A stretch of 15,908 bases of DNA. It comes from Kuafuiihalomonas phototrophica. GTDB lineage: Bacteria > Myxococcota > Kuafuiibacteriia > Kuafuiibacteriales > Kuafuiibacteriaceae. Positions 7,552 through 14,921 of the stretch are shown here, piece after piece (position 1 is the first letter of the stretch; every line of letters starts with the position of its first letter). The notes below the pieces were generated by a model. It had not been told where the DNA came from, did no database searches, and saw only the letters and a program-made list of their open reading frames with translations. The stretch lies in the NCBI GenBank assembly GCA_031800475.1, contig DAPKRQ010000362.1, positions 1 through 15,908 on the forward strand. The letters run 5' to 3'. The translations under genes and the position numbers were made by a program.

Positions 7552-9270
7552 TCACAGTCCGAAACGCTTTCGTTTCCGCCACAGAGTGGTTCGACTGACG
7601 CCGAGAGCCCGAGCCGCAGCGGACAAGTCTCCCGGATGGGAGGCGAGCGCCCGCCGAATTCGCTCGACGTCCGCCGTTCCCGCGGGATTCGACGGGCCTG
7701 GCGAATGAGGCTGCGTCGTTCCGCGCCGATTTCCGAAGCTCGACGACGGCCTGTCGCCTTGCCGGATGTCGAAGGGCGGAATGAATTTCATTCCGTCCGC
7801 AGGCCAGCTGGCCCCGCTGCCGCCCCTTCCGCTTCCGCCGATTCTGCTGCCGCCCATGCCGCTTCCGCCGACTCTGCTGCCCCCCATGCCGCTTCCGCCG
7901 ATTCCGCTGCTCTGCATTCCGCTGCTCCCCTCTGCGCTTCCACTGAGCCCACGGCCGCCGACCTGCCGGCCGGTCGCTCCCGTATCGGTCGGGCCGAGCC
8001 CGGCCTCGGGGGTCGCAGCCCAGTCCGTCGTCGGTCCGCACCCTCGGGACGCCGGACGGGATTCGGCCGGTTCGTCCCCGAGGATCGGAAGGAGCATTCC
8101 GCGTCTGCTTTCCAGCAACTCCCGGGGAAGGTCTTTCGCCGCCAACACCGGGCCTCGGCCCACCACGTAGGCGTGCTGCACCGCGTTCTTCAGCTCCCGC
8201 ACGTTGCCAGGCCAGGTGTGGTCCATCAGTCGGCGCATGGCGTCCGGCTCGATCTGCGCCACGGCCCGGGTGGACGCCACCTGCTCGCGGTGCAAAAAGT
8301 GCCATATCAGCGGCTCGATGTCCGTACGACGCTCTCGGAGGGCCGGAAGATAGATCGGCACCACGCGCAGCCGAAACATCAGATCTTCTCGGAATCGCCC
8401 CGCTGCCACCTCCTCGCGAAGGGATCGATGTGTGGCGGCCACGATCCGCACGTCGACCTGAACCGCCGCATCTCCCCCCACGGGCACGACCTCGCCGTCC
8501 TCGAGCACTCTTAGCAACCGAGCTTGCATATCTGGGCTGAGCTCGGCGACTTCGTCGAGAAACAGGGTTCCTCCGTCTGCCTGGGCGAACAGACCCTCCC
8601 GGTCCTCGTGGGCTCCCGTGAATGCACCCTTGCGATGGCCGAACAGCGTGCTCTCGGCCAAGGTCGCGGTCAAAGCCGAACAATTGACCGCCACGAACGG
8701 CCCATCTTTGCGCCCGCTCTCCGCGTGTACGGCCCGAGCCACGAGCTCCTTACCCGCACCACTCTCTCCGCGGACCAGGACGGTGATCCCGCTACCGGCC
8801 ACGGCTCGAATCCGCTCGAAGACCAGATGCATCTCTGGGTGGCGCGACTTCAGCCCGTGAAAGTCGACCACCTCTTCGAACCGAGACAACTGCAATGGAT
8901 CTTTCGGTGGACCCGGTGCGGGTCGAAGGATCTCGACGCCACCTTGAAACGAACCGTCCTCTCCGTAGAACGCCTGGGCCGACTTCAAGACCGAGACTTC
9001 GACGCCGTCTGGTCGGAAGAGGGTCAGCGGCACGTCTCGAAGCTCGCCGTGGGTGCTCAAACCGCAGCCCTGCATGCAGCTGGTGCAGCGATTCGCCTTC
9101 AAGCAGTGCTCGCCCACGACCTCGTCGACCCGAAAGCCCAAAAGTCGCTCGGCACCCGAACTCCAAAAACGAATGGCTCGGTTGCGGTCCACCACGAACA
9201 CAGCCGCATCGGGCAGCAGGTCGGTCAGTGCCCGGAAGAGGCGTCGTGTTTCAGGATAGACCGGCTCCAT
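7552..9270 (-). CDS. FisR-like sigma-54 activator with Cys-rich PAS domain
   Basis: A 572-residue enhancer-binding protein. Residues about 5-115 form a PAS-like sensor with four cysteines, C56, C62, C65 and C69 (HCLKANRCTSCMQGC). The AAA+ domain follows: Walker A GESGAGKE (168-175), the sigma-54 contact loop GAFTGA (215-220), Walker B GTLFLDE (234-240), and GNVREL (355-360). A Gly/Ser-rich repeated linker covers about 441-488. A Fis-type helix-turn-helix (SAAARALGVSRTTLWRKRKRF) ends the protein. In known FisR, N-terminal cysteines sense sulfane sulfur and the protein switches on sigma-54 transcription of persulfide dioxygenase genes; the divergent neighbour here is exactly such a gene. It starts at ATG 9270, adjoining the half-site cluster, so autoregulation is likely. 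The sigma-54 activator call is certain; the FisR-like specificity is inferred. Confidence 0.9.
   Translation of the reverse strand: MEPVYPETRRLFRALTDLLPDAAVFVVDRNRAIRFWSSGAERLLGFRVDEVVGEHCLKANRCTSCMQGCGLSTHGELRDVPLTLFRPDGVEVSVLKSAQAFYGEDGSFQGGVEILRPAPGPPKDPLQLSRFEEVVDFHGLKSRHPEMHLVFERIRAVAGSGITVLVRGESGAGKELVARAVHAESGRKDGPFVAVNCSALTATLAESTLFGHRKGAFTGAHEDREGLFAQADGGTLFLDEVAELSPDMQARLLRVLEDGEVVPVGGDAAVQVDVRIVAATHRSLREEVAAGRFREDLMFRLRVVPIYLPALRERRTDIEPLIWHFLHREQVASTRAVAQIEPDAMRRLMDHTWPGNVRELKNAVQHAYVVGRGPVLAAKDLPRELLESRRGMLLPILGDEPAESRPASRGCGPTTDWAATPEAGLGPTDTGATGRQVGGRGLSGSAEGSSGMQSSGIGGSGMGGSRVGGSGMGGSRIGGSGRGGSGASWPADGMKFIPPFDIRQGDRPSSSFGNRRGTTQPHSPGPSNPAGTADVERIRRALASHPGDLSAAARALGVSRTTLWRKRKRFGL
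7829..7918 (-). repeat. Three 30-bp coding repeats in the regulator linker
   Basis: Three adjacent 30-bp units (7829-7858, 7859-7888, 7889-7918), each beginning CCGCTTCCGCCGA on the plus strand. They encode ten-residue Gly/Ser-rich units of the type MGGSRVGGSG in the sigma-54 regulator, between the AAA+ and DNA-binding domains. The first two units are nearly identical; the third has diverged. Copy number is likely to vary between strains. Confidence 0.8.
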
Positions 9271-9299
9271 GTTTCAATCTTGTTTCAGCATGTGAAACA
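9247..9299. promoter_or_regulatory. Cluster of TGTTTCA/TGAAACA half-sites, probable activator-binding region
   Basis: TGTTTCA occurs at 9247-9253, 9270-9276 and 9281-9287, and its inverse TGAAACA at 9293-9299. The last two form a perfect palindrome with a 5-base centre, TGTTTCAGCATGTGAAACA. A one-mismatch copy, GGAAACA, is at 9312-9318. The copies at 9270 and 9281 are 11 bp apart, one helical turn. The cluster spans the regulator's start codon and lies 46-98 bp upstream of the candidate -24/-12 promoter, where an enhancer-binding protein would be expected to bind. Assignment to the adjacent regulator is inferred. Confidence 0.6.
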
Positions 9300-9344
9300 T
9301 CGCAACCGTTCGGAAACACCCATGTTGCAGAAGAACCCGAATAT

Positions 9345-9360
9345 CGGCTCCAGGTCTGCT
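9345..9360 (+). promoter_or_regulatory. Candidate sigma-54 (-24/-12) promoter for the dioxygenase gene
   Basis: CGGCTCCAGGTCTGCT has GGC and GC with the required 10 bases between GG and GC, and CTGC where TTGC is ideal. It would start transcription near 9370, giving a leader of about 29 bases. A second GG-N10-GC match with an exact TTGC (9376-9389) would put the start on top of the ATG, which is less plausible. TGGCACG at 9370-9376 is a perfect -24 box without a -12 box at the right distance. Confidence 0.35.
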
Positions 9361-9398
9361 GCTCAGGCCTGGCACGGTTCCTTCATTGCGGTCCGGTC

Positions 9399-10430
9399 AT
9401 GCTGTTCGAGCAGTTCTTCGACCCCGACTCCAGCACCTACACCTACCTGGTCGCGCGGCGACGAGGCGGAGAAGCCCTGCTCATCGACCCGGTGGTCGAT
9501 CGGACCGACGAGTACCTGCGGGCCATCGAGAACCTGGACTTGAAGCTGGTCCAGGCGGTGGATACCCACGTGCACGCCGACCACGTGACCGGACTGGGCA
9601 AGCTTCGGGATCTGACCGGTTGCGTCACCGCCATGGGTGCCCAGACGCAAGCCGAATGCGTGAGCCGCACCTTCGAAGACGATGAAGTGATCGAAGTGGA
9701 CGGCCTCGAGTTCGAAGCCCTGTATACTCCCGGTCATACCGACGATTCCTACTCCCTGCTGATGGGCGATCGGGTCTTCACCGGGGATACGCTGCTGATC
9801 GGGGGAACGGGGCGCACCGACTTTCAAAACGGCGATGCGCGCGCCCAATACGATTCATTGTTCAACGTTCTTTTGAAGCTTCCGGACGATACGTTGGTTT
9901 TTCCGGCTCACGACTACCGGGGCAACCGAGTGACCACCATCGGGACCGAACGACTGACCAATCCACGGCTCCAGGTGCGAAGCGCCGACGAGTACGCGGA
10001 ACTCATGGCGAACCTGAACCTGCCTCACCCCAAGATGATGGACGTGGCGGTCCCCGCCAATCGGGCTTGCGGAACGGCCAAACCCGCTCCCAGCAGTCCA
10101 TCGAGTGCCTCGGGCTTGCACCGAACGTCTGCCCGAGGAGTCGATGTGAAGCGCTATCGAGTGGTCGACGTCCGGGAACCCGACGAGTGGGCCGGCGAAC
10201 TGGGACACATACCCCAAGCGGAATTGGTTCCGCTGGCCGGCGTGGAGCGAGCGGCAAGCGAATGGAAAGCGGACCAGCCGATCCTCTTGGTATGCCGCTC
10301 CGGGCGACGCTCCGCCCGAGCCGGCGAGGCCCTACTGAAGATGGGTTTTCGAGACGTCACCAACCTCGAAGGCGGCATGCTCGCGTGGAATCGCTTCAAA
10401 CGACCCGTCGAGCACGAATCTGCGTCCTGA
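9399..10430 (+). CDS. Persulfide dioxygenase-rhodanese fusion protein (ETHE1-like)
   Basis: A 343-residue cytosolic enzyme. The N-terminal metallo-beta-lactamase domain is of the ETHE1 persulfide dioxygenase type: HVHADH (57-62), TPGHTD with His113, GDTLLIGGTGRTDFQ with Asp130, and PAHDY with His171. By family analogy His57, His113 and Asp130 bind the single iron. It converts glutathione persulfide and O2 to sulfite and GSH. A linker joins it to a rhodanese domain (about 245-335) with an intact active-site loop CRSGRRS, Cys299. Such fusions are known as PRF and, with a different domain order, CstB; the rhodanese may supply persulfide or turn sulfite into thiosulfate. The ATG at 9399 was chosen because MLFEQFFDPDSSTYTYL is the normal family N-terminus, although the ribosome-binding site is weak. 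It probably forms an operon with the downstream permease. Confidence 0.93.
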   Translation: MLFEQFFDPDSSTYTYLVARRRGGEALLIDPVVDRTDEYLRAIENLDLKLVQAVDTHVHADHVTGLGKLRDLTGCVTAMGAQTQAECVSRTFEDDEVIEVDGLEFEALYTPGHTDDSYSLLMGDRVFTGDTLLIGGTGRTDFQNGDARAQYDSLFNVLLKLPDDTLVFPAHDYRGNRVTTIGTERLTNPRLQVRSADEYAELMANLNLPHPKMMDVAVPANRACGTAKPAPSSPSSASGLHRTSARGVDVKRYRVVDVREPDEWAGELGHIPQAELVPLAGVERAASEWKADQPILLVCRSGRRSARAGEALLKMGFRDVTNLEGGMLAWNRFKRPVEHESAS

Positions 10431-10443
10431 GCCGAGACCCCGA

Positions 10444-11250
10444 ATGAATCCATTGGTTGCGGCCGCCTCCCTGGCAATGGGCCTGCTCTTGGGGCTTTTG
10501 GGAGGAGGCGGCTCGATCTTGAGTGTCCCGATTCTGAAGTTCCTCGCGAATCAACCTACGAAAGACGCGATCGCCACCTCTTTGCTGGTGGTGGCGATCA
10601 CCAGCGCCATCGCCGTCCTGCGGCACGCGTGGTCGGGCCGAGTGCGGTGGAAGATCGGTCTTTCATTCGGCCTGGTGGCCATGGCGGGTTCCTACTCTGC
10701 GGGCTGGGTGGCCGGATACCTCCCGGCAGACGCGCTCATGGCTGCGTTCATCTTCATGATGGCTGTGACCGGGGTGATGATGACGCGCCCTCGGAAAAAT
10801 CCAGACCCGAATGAAGTGCCCTCCGAGCCCTCCCACACCCGGGCTGCCGCGGTCGGTTTTGGTACGGGTGCGGTCACGGGACTGGTCGGCGCCGGCGGTG
10901 GCTTTTTGATTGTTCCGGCCTTGCTGTTCTTCGGAGGTCTGCCCATTTCGGAAGCGGTGGGCACCAGCCTCTTCGTGATCACCATGAATGCCGCCTCGGG
11001 CTTCGCCGGTCACATGTCGCACGCCCAGATCGACCCGATGCTGGTCGGCTGGGTGTCCGGCTTCGCCGTGTTGGGGGCACTCGGCGGCACTGCCGTGGCC
11101 GGTCGGATTCGTCCAGGTCAGCTCCGCAAAGCGTTCGGCATCTTCGTCCTGGTCATGGCCGGCCTGACTGCGTTCATGACGTGGAGCCCGTTGGCTTCGC
11201 CGGAGCCGGAGACGGATCTGGAGAAGCCCGCCCATGCTGGCGTACCTTGA
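10444..11250 (+). CDS. TauE/SafE family permease, probable sulfite exporter
   Basis: A 268-residue inner-membrane protein with about eight hydrophobic spans. It is built as two homologous halves, each opening with the family glycine signature: GLLGGGGSILSVPIL (near 17-31) and GLVGAGGGFLIVPALLF (near 145-161). A charged loop (RPRKNPDPNEVPSEPSHTR, about 115-133) separates the halves. It starts 13 bp after the dioxygenase-rhodanese stop, so the two are almost certainly co-transcribed. TauE/SafE proteins are thought to move sulfur oxyanions or organosulfonates. Next to an enzyme producing sulfite, export of sulfite is the natural reading, but substrate is inferred from context. Confidence 0.85.
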   Translation: MNPLVAAASLAMGLLLGLLGGGGSILSVPILKFLANQPTKDAIATSLLVVAITSAIAVLRHAWSGRVRWKIGLSFGLVAMAGSYSAGWVAGYLPADALMAAFIFMMAVTGVMMTRPRKNPDPNEVPSEPSHTRAAAVGFGTGAVTGLVGAGGGFLIVPALLFFGGLPISEAVGTSLFVITMNAASGFAGHMSHAQIDPMLVGWVSGFAVLGALGGTAVAGRIRPGQLRKAFGIFVLVMAGLTAFMTWSPLASPEPETDLEKPAHAGVP

Positions 11251-11304
11251 CAGGGTACCGTCCAACATGAGCGCGGCCATTCGTAGGCGGCCCGAGGGCC
11301 AGCT

Positions 11305-11730
11305 TCAGCGGTGCAGAATCGACCCGTGGTGACTCAGCCGACTGTTCACTTCGCTCACCTGGCCGTTCAGCGTCCAAAAATCATAGACGACACCCACCGT
11401 AAACAAGCCTCCCGTCAGCAGGTAGACCACGCCGGTCAGCCACTTGCCCATGTAGAATCGATGAACGCCAAAGAATCCCAGGAAGGTGAGCAGCAACCAC
11501 GCCACGTTGTAGTCCAAGACGCCCGGCGCATAGCGAAAGTCCGCCTCTCGATCCATCGAAGGGATCAGAAACAGGTCGATGATCCATCCGACGAACAGCA
11601 GGCCCAGTGTGAAAAACCAGATCGTGCCGGTGATCGGCCGCCCATAGTAGAATCGATGGGAGCCGAGAAAGCCGAAAAGCCACAAAAGGTACCCGAAGAG
11701 CGGGTTGTGGGTGTTTGTGGATGCCGCCAT
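11305..11730 (-). CDS. Membrane protein with two TM2 domains
   Basis: A 141-residue protein with two TM2 units in tandem. Each has two hydrophobic spans around the signature GFLGSHRFYYG (20-30) and GFFGVHRFYMG (85-95), and each second span contains an Asp (WIIDLF; VVYDFW). Most bacterial TM2 proteins carry only one such unit, so this is a duplication. The function of bacterial TM2 proteins is unknown. It ends convergently against the permease gene (54-bp gap) and diverges from the beta-barrel-like gene across about 100 bp that must hold both promoters. That gap contains the small inverted repeat TTCGA-ACG-TCGAA at 11775-11787. Confidence 0.85.
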   Translation of the reverse strand: MAASTNTHNPLFGYLLWLFGFLGSHRFYYGRPITGTIWFFTLGLLFVGWIIDLFLIPSMDREADFRYAPGVLDYNVAWLLLTFLGFFGVHRFYMGKWLTGVVYLLTGGLFTVGVVYDFWTLNGQVSEVNSRLSHHGSILHR

Positions 11731-11832
11731 GGGGTGGGTCTACCAGCTGGGAATCCGGGTCGGAACGGGACATTTTCGAACGTCGAAGTCGGTTCCCCAC
11801 TTTTCATTCGGCCCACGTACGGATAGGCCCCG

Positions 11833-12657
11833 ATGGCCGTGAGCCGAGGTTCCCGCATGGGTTCAGCGAGCGCCTGGGGCGCCTCGCGTGCCTGCCCCGT
11901 CCCGCGCCCCGCTCCTCACGCGTGCGACGCCTGCGTCGAGGCTCGAGATGCACCCGCGTTGCCCGCCTGGGTGCTCCGCGTCGCCCTGGGGGCCTTCGTA
12001 TCGGTGACCGGTATCACCTTGGCCGCGGAGCCGGCGGCGGCGAGCACCGGGTTTCTGTCCGCCACGCCCCTTCGGCCCACGGTCTTTGGGGAAACGGGCT
12101 ACTCCGGAGTCCTGAGGGGCGGCGCGCTCGCACCCCTGGGCCCCCGGCTCGCGATGGGCGGAGAGTTGATCCTGGACGCCGCCAGCTTCGGGTTCCTGCG
12201 CGGAGGTCTGTCCGGCCGGGTCACGGTCATCGGCGCGTTCAAGCTCAAGACCATTCTGACCGAAAATCGCGACGTGGTCGTGGGCCTGGACTTCACGCCA
12301 GGCTTCGGGGTGCAGGTGGTCTCACCGGGCCGCATCGATCCGCGCACCGGCCGGACCGAAGACGCCGCCGTGTTCGCCTGGTTGCTCTCGTCGGAGCTGC
12401 ACATCGGCAAGAAGCTCGAACGCTGGGTCACCGTGGGCGGTGGATTGTCGATTCCCATGCTCCTCACCCTGGGGGACCAGAATCTCACCTCGGTGGCCGT
12501 TCCCATCTTGATCGGGCCCTTTGCCGACTTCCAGATTATCGAGGGAATCGACTTGTACACCACGCTCAAACTCGGCCCCGCCCTATATGGGGCTGATGCC
12601 GGAAGCCAAGTCGACTTCGGCCTGGACTTTTCCGTGGGCCTCGCTTTCGCACTGTGA
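11833..12657 (+). CDS. Exported beta-strand-rich protein of unknown function
   Basis: Up to 274 residues. A hydrophobic export signal (VLRVALGAFVSVTGITLAA, then EPAAA) lies at residues 47-70, which is unusually far from the ATG at 11833. A GTG at 11971 would place it directly at the N-terminus, so the true start may be there. The mature part shows alternating glycine-rich strands (GETGYSGVLRGG, VTVGGGLSIPM, VDFGLDFSVGLAFAL) and ends near a C-terminal Leu, as in small outer-membrane barrels or periplasmic surface-type proteins. No family was recognised. The preceding 46 residues hold three cysteines and many Ala, Pro and Arg. It converges on the kinase gene with a 26-bp gap. Confidence 0.65.
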   Translation: MAVSRGSRMGSASAWGASRACPVPRPAPHACDACVEARDAPALPAWVLRVALGAFVSVTGITLAAEPAAASTGFLSATPLRPTVFGETGYSGVLRGGALAPLGPRLAMGGELILDAASFGFLRGGLSGRVTVIGAFKLKTILTENRDVVVGLDFTPGFGVQVVSPGRIDPRTGRTEDAAVFAWLLSSELHIGKKLERWVTVGGGLSIPMLLTLGDQNLTSVAVPILIGPFADFQIIEGIDLYTTLKLGPALYGADAGSQVDFGLDFSVGLAFAL

Positions 12658-12683
12658 GCTTGGACGCGTCGACTTACGGGCCG

Positions 12684-14282
12684 TCAGTCTCGTCTAGCGA
12701 GCATTTGATGGATTCTGCTCAACAGCGCATGGGGGCGGTACGGCTTTTGAAGAAAGTCGGTCCGGATGTCCAGATCGCTCGCTGCCAGTTCCGTCTCGGT
12801 ATAACCGCTACTCAAGAGCACTGGCAGCTCGGGTCGAATCGCTCGCAAGCCACGGAAGACTTGGACCCCGGACTTGCCCGGCATGGTGAGGTCCAAAATG
12901 GCGATGCCAAACCGATCCGGCTGGGATTCGAAGATGGCCAATGCCTCGTCGCCGCTCGACGCGGTCACCACTTCGAAGCCTCCTCGCTCCAGAATTCGTA
13001 CGGCAGCGCGGCGGACCATCTCGTCGTCGTCCACGAGAAGGACGGGAACCGTCGCGACAGGCCCCGAGTCCGCACCGGGCGACGGCGTGTCGGCGGGTGC
13101 CGCAACGGACTCGGACGACAACGGCAGCAACATTCGAAAATGGGTCCCTCGCCCGGGCTCGGACCAAACGACGATCCCTCCACCGTGAGAGCTCGCGATC
13201 CCGGCGGTCGCAGCCAAGCCCAGGCCTCGGCCCGAAAGCTTGGTGCTGAAAAAGGGGTCGAAGATGCGACTCGCAGTGGCCTTGTCCATGCCGCAACCTG
13301 TGTCGATCACGTCCACGGCCGCGTACGAACCCGGCCTCATGTTCGGAGCGCTTGAGGAAAGTTCGGCCAGAGCGACCTCGTCGCATTCGACGATCTTCTG
13401 ATCCACCGATACGCTTCCTGCCTCACCGCGAAGCGCCTCGACGGCGTTGGTGACGAGGTTCATCACCACTTGCCTGATCTGAGCTGCGTCCACACGTACC
13501 GGCAGCGCCACTTCCGTTCGGTTCTCACACCGAAGGACGCATTCGGCAGGCGTGGTCACCTTCAAAACCGAAACGACCTCTCGCACCAGACTGCGAAGAT
13601 CGACGGTTTCCAAAACGAACTGTCCTTTGCCTGCGTAGGCCAACAGCTCCCCGCACAAAGCTCTGGCCTGAAGTGCCGCCGCCCGGATGTCTCGCAGGGA
13701 CGACTCGATGCAAGACCCCTTCACTTCCTCGAGGCAGAGGTCCGCGTTCGCGAGAACACTCATCAACAGATTGTTGAAATCGTGAGCCACGCCGCCCGCC
13801 ATCAGACCCAAGCTCTGAAGCTTTTCGCTTCGCGCGAGTTCTTGCTGCAGATCCCAACGCTCCTGCTCTACCTGGCGACGGCGTTGCGTCTCGATCTCGC
13901 GTGTTCGCATTTCTTCATCGAGCGCAAGAAAGCGCTGAGCCAAAGACATGCGCGCGGAGAAGTGCAAGAAGACCAGGGCCTCGCCAAAGTGGTCTCCAAA
14001 TCGGCAGGCGCGAACATGCTCGGACCGTTCACGTCCCGCAAACTCGATGGTTCCCGGTATCGGATCGCGGGCACGGGCGGCGTTACGCAAGAAGCCGAGG
14101 ACTGCGTCGCGCGGGGTCTCGACCCAGCGAAACAGATCCTCTCCGATCTCGACTGGGGCCAGGCGCTTCACGTCGGCTGACGCTTGAACCACGGTTCCGC
14201 GAAGATCGACGAGAATGCACGGCTCGGCCAGGAATCGGGCGATATCCCAGAAACGAAACGAGGCCTCTGCGTTCGCGCTCAT
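12684..14282 (-). CDS. Hybrid histidine kinase with C-terminal receiver
   Basis: A 532-residue protein, apparently cytosolic since no membrane span is seen. Residues 10-110 form a PAS-like sensor, and 115-155 a coiled coil. The HisKA part carries the phosphoacceptor in GGVAHDFNN (His167). The ATPase domain has the N box (VVMNLVTNAVEAL, 272-284), DTGCGMD (327-333), DPFFSTK (342-348) and GRGLGL (351-356). The receiver domain (413-530) keeps the acidic pocket DDD (418-420), the phosphoacceptor Asp464 in ILDLTMPG and Lys513. The VAHDFNN box with LGLMAGG is typical of the group that passes phosphate to its own receiver. The ATG at 14282 overlaps the upstream gene's stop (ATGA), which fixes the start and implies coupled translation. 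Output partner unknown. Confidence 0.92.
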   Translation of the reverse strand: MSANAEASFRFWDIARFLAEPCILVDLRGTVVQASADVKRLAPVEIGEDLFRWVETPRDAVLGFLRNAARARDPIPGTIEFAGRERSEHVRACRFGDHFGEALVFLHFSARMSLAQRFLALDEEMRTREIETQRRRQVEQERWDLQQELARSEKLQSLGLMAGGVAHDFNNLLMSVLANADLCLEEVKGSCIESSLRDIRAAALQARALCGELLAYAGKGQFVLETVDLRSLVREVVSVLKVTTPAECVLRCENRTEVALPVRVDAAQIRQVVMNLVTNAVEALRGEAGSVSVDQKIVECDEVALAELSSSAPNMRPGSYAAVDVIDTGCGMDKATASRIFDPFFSTKLSGRGLGLAATAGIASSHGGGIVVWSEPGRGTHFRMLLPLSSESVAAPADTPSPGADSGPVATVPVLLVDDDEMVRRAAVRILERGGFEVVTASSGDEALAIFESQPDRFGIAILDLTMPGKSGVQVFRGLRAIRPELPVLLSSGYTETELAASDLDIRTDFLQKPYRPHALLSRIHQMLARRD

Positions 14283-14806
14283 CCCCGTTCCTTGGCGGCA
14301 GCGTAGTATTCCCGGCCACCGTCGTCTTCGACACTCGGGCGGAGTCGGACACGGACGCAACAACGGCCGTGTCCCTCTGCAATGGTCTCGTCCAAAGAAA
14401 CCCTCGCATAGCCGAGGTTCTCGGAGGCCAGCGTCCCGAACACGTTCGAGGTCATCATGCAGAGCGTCGGTCGCCCGTGCACGCTCGGTCCGAACGGGCA
14501 ACGAGAGTTCTCCAAGCGAATCTCTTCATCGGACTGCTCGACCACCCGAAATCCGCCGTCGATTCTTCGTTTCAGATCGACGAGAGCATCGGCAACCTGC
14601 TCTCGGTCGAGGCGGGGCTCGTCCCAAGCCACACGATATGCGTGAAGGAGCCTTTCGCCGATCCTCCGACCGACCAGACTCACGAAGCCCCGGGATTCGG
14701 CGAAACCGATGACATCTTGCAGGGTCCCCGCGAGTTCTCCAATGACTTCCCGCATGAAGTCGATCGTGTGAAGGTCGACCTCCAAGTTCCTTGCGCTTTT
14801 GACCAT
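14279..14806 (-). CDS. MOD1-like sensor or output domain protein
   Basis: A 175-residue protein without signal or membrane span. The C-terminal half resembles the methanogen output domain 1 family: RCPFG (Cys103), LCMMTSNVFG (Cys116) and IAEGHGRCCVRVRL (Cys149, Cys150). The spaced cysteines and His110 could bind a metal or a redox ligand. The N-terminal half is helical, with a pattern like VGRRIGERLLHAYR. These domains are often linked to PAS or two-component proteins; here the gene overlaps the hybrid kinase by 4 bp, so it probably supplies or modulates the kinase's input. The family call rests on pattern memory and is moderate. Nothing notable was seen in the 115 bp upstream. Confidence 0.6.
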   Translation of the reverse strand: MVKSARNLEVDLHTIDFMREVIGELAGTLQDVIGFAESRGFVSLVGRRIGERLLHAYRVAWDEPRLDREQVADALVDLKRRIDGGFRVVEQSDEEIRLENSRCPFGPSVHGRPTLCMMTSNVFGTLASENLGYARVSLDETIAEGHGRCCVRVRLRPSVEDDGGREYYAAAKERG

Positions 14807-14921
14807 GAACGCCCTCCCAACGCCCCAGGCTCTTGCACCGAAGAACCCACTTGTCGCGTGCCGAACTCGACCTCGACAAGTGTCAAAGAAACGACACTCT
14901 GGCGCCGAGACCAGTCCCGGC

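Noticed and set aside
7289..8683. 464-codon minus-strand open frame
   Set aside because: Arg/Gly-rich shadow lying across the sulfotransferase end and the sigma-54 regulator; both real genes are intact in other frames.
8524..9398. Open frames on the plus strand upstream of the dioxygenase, including an in-frame extension from 8895
   Set aside because: They lie opposite the regulator gene; the dioxygenase has its normal family N-terminus at 9399.
11289..11300. GGCCCGAGGGCC as a terminator between the permease and TM2 genes
   Set aside because: A 5-bp stem with a 2-base loop cannot form a stable hairpin of the usual type, and no T-run follows.
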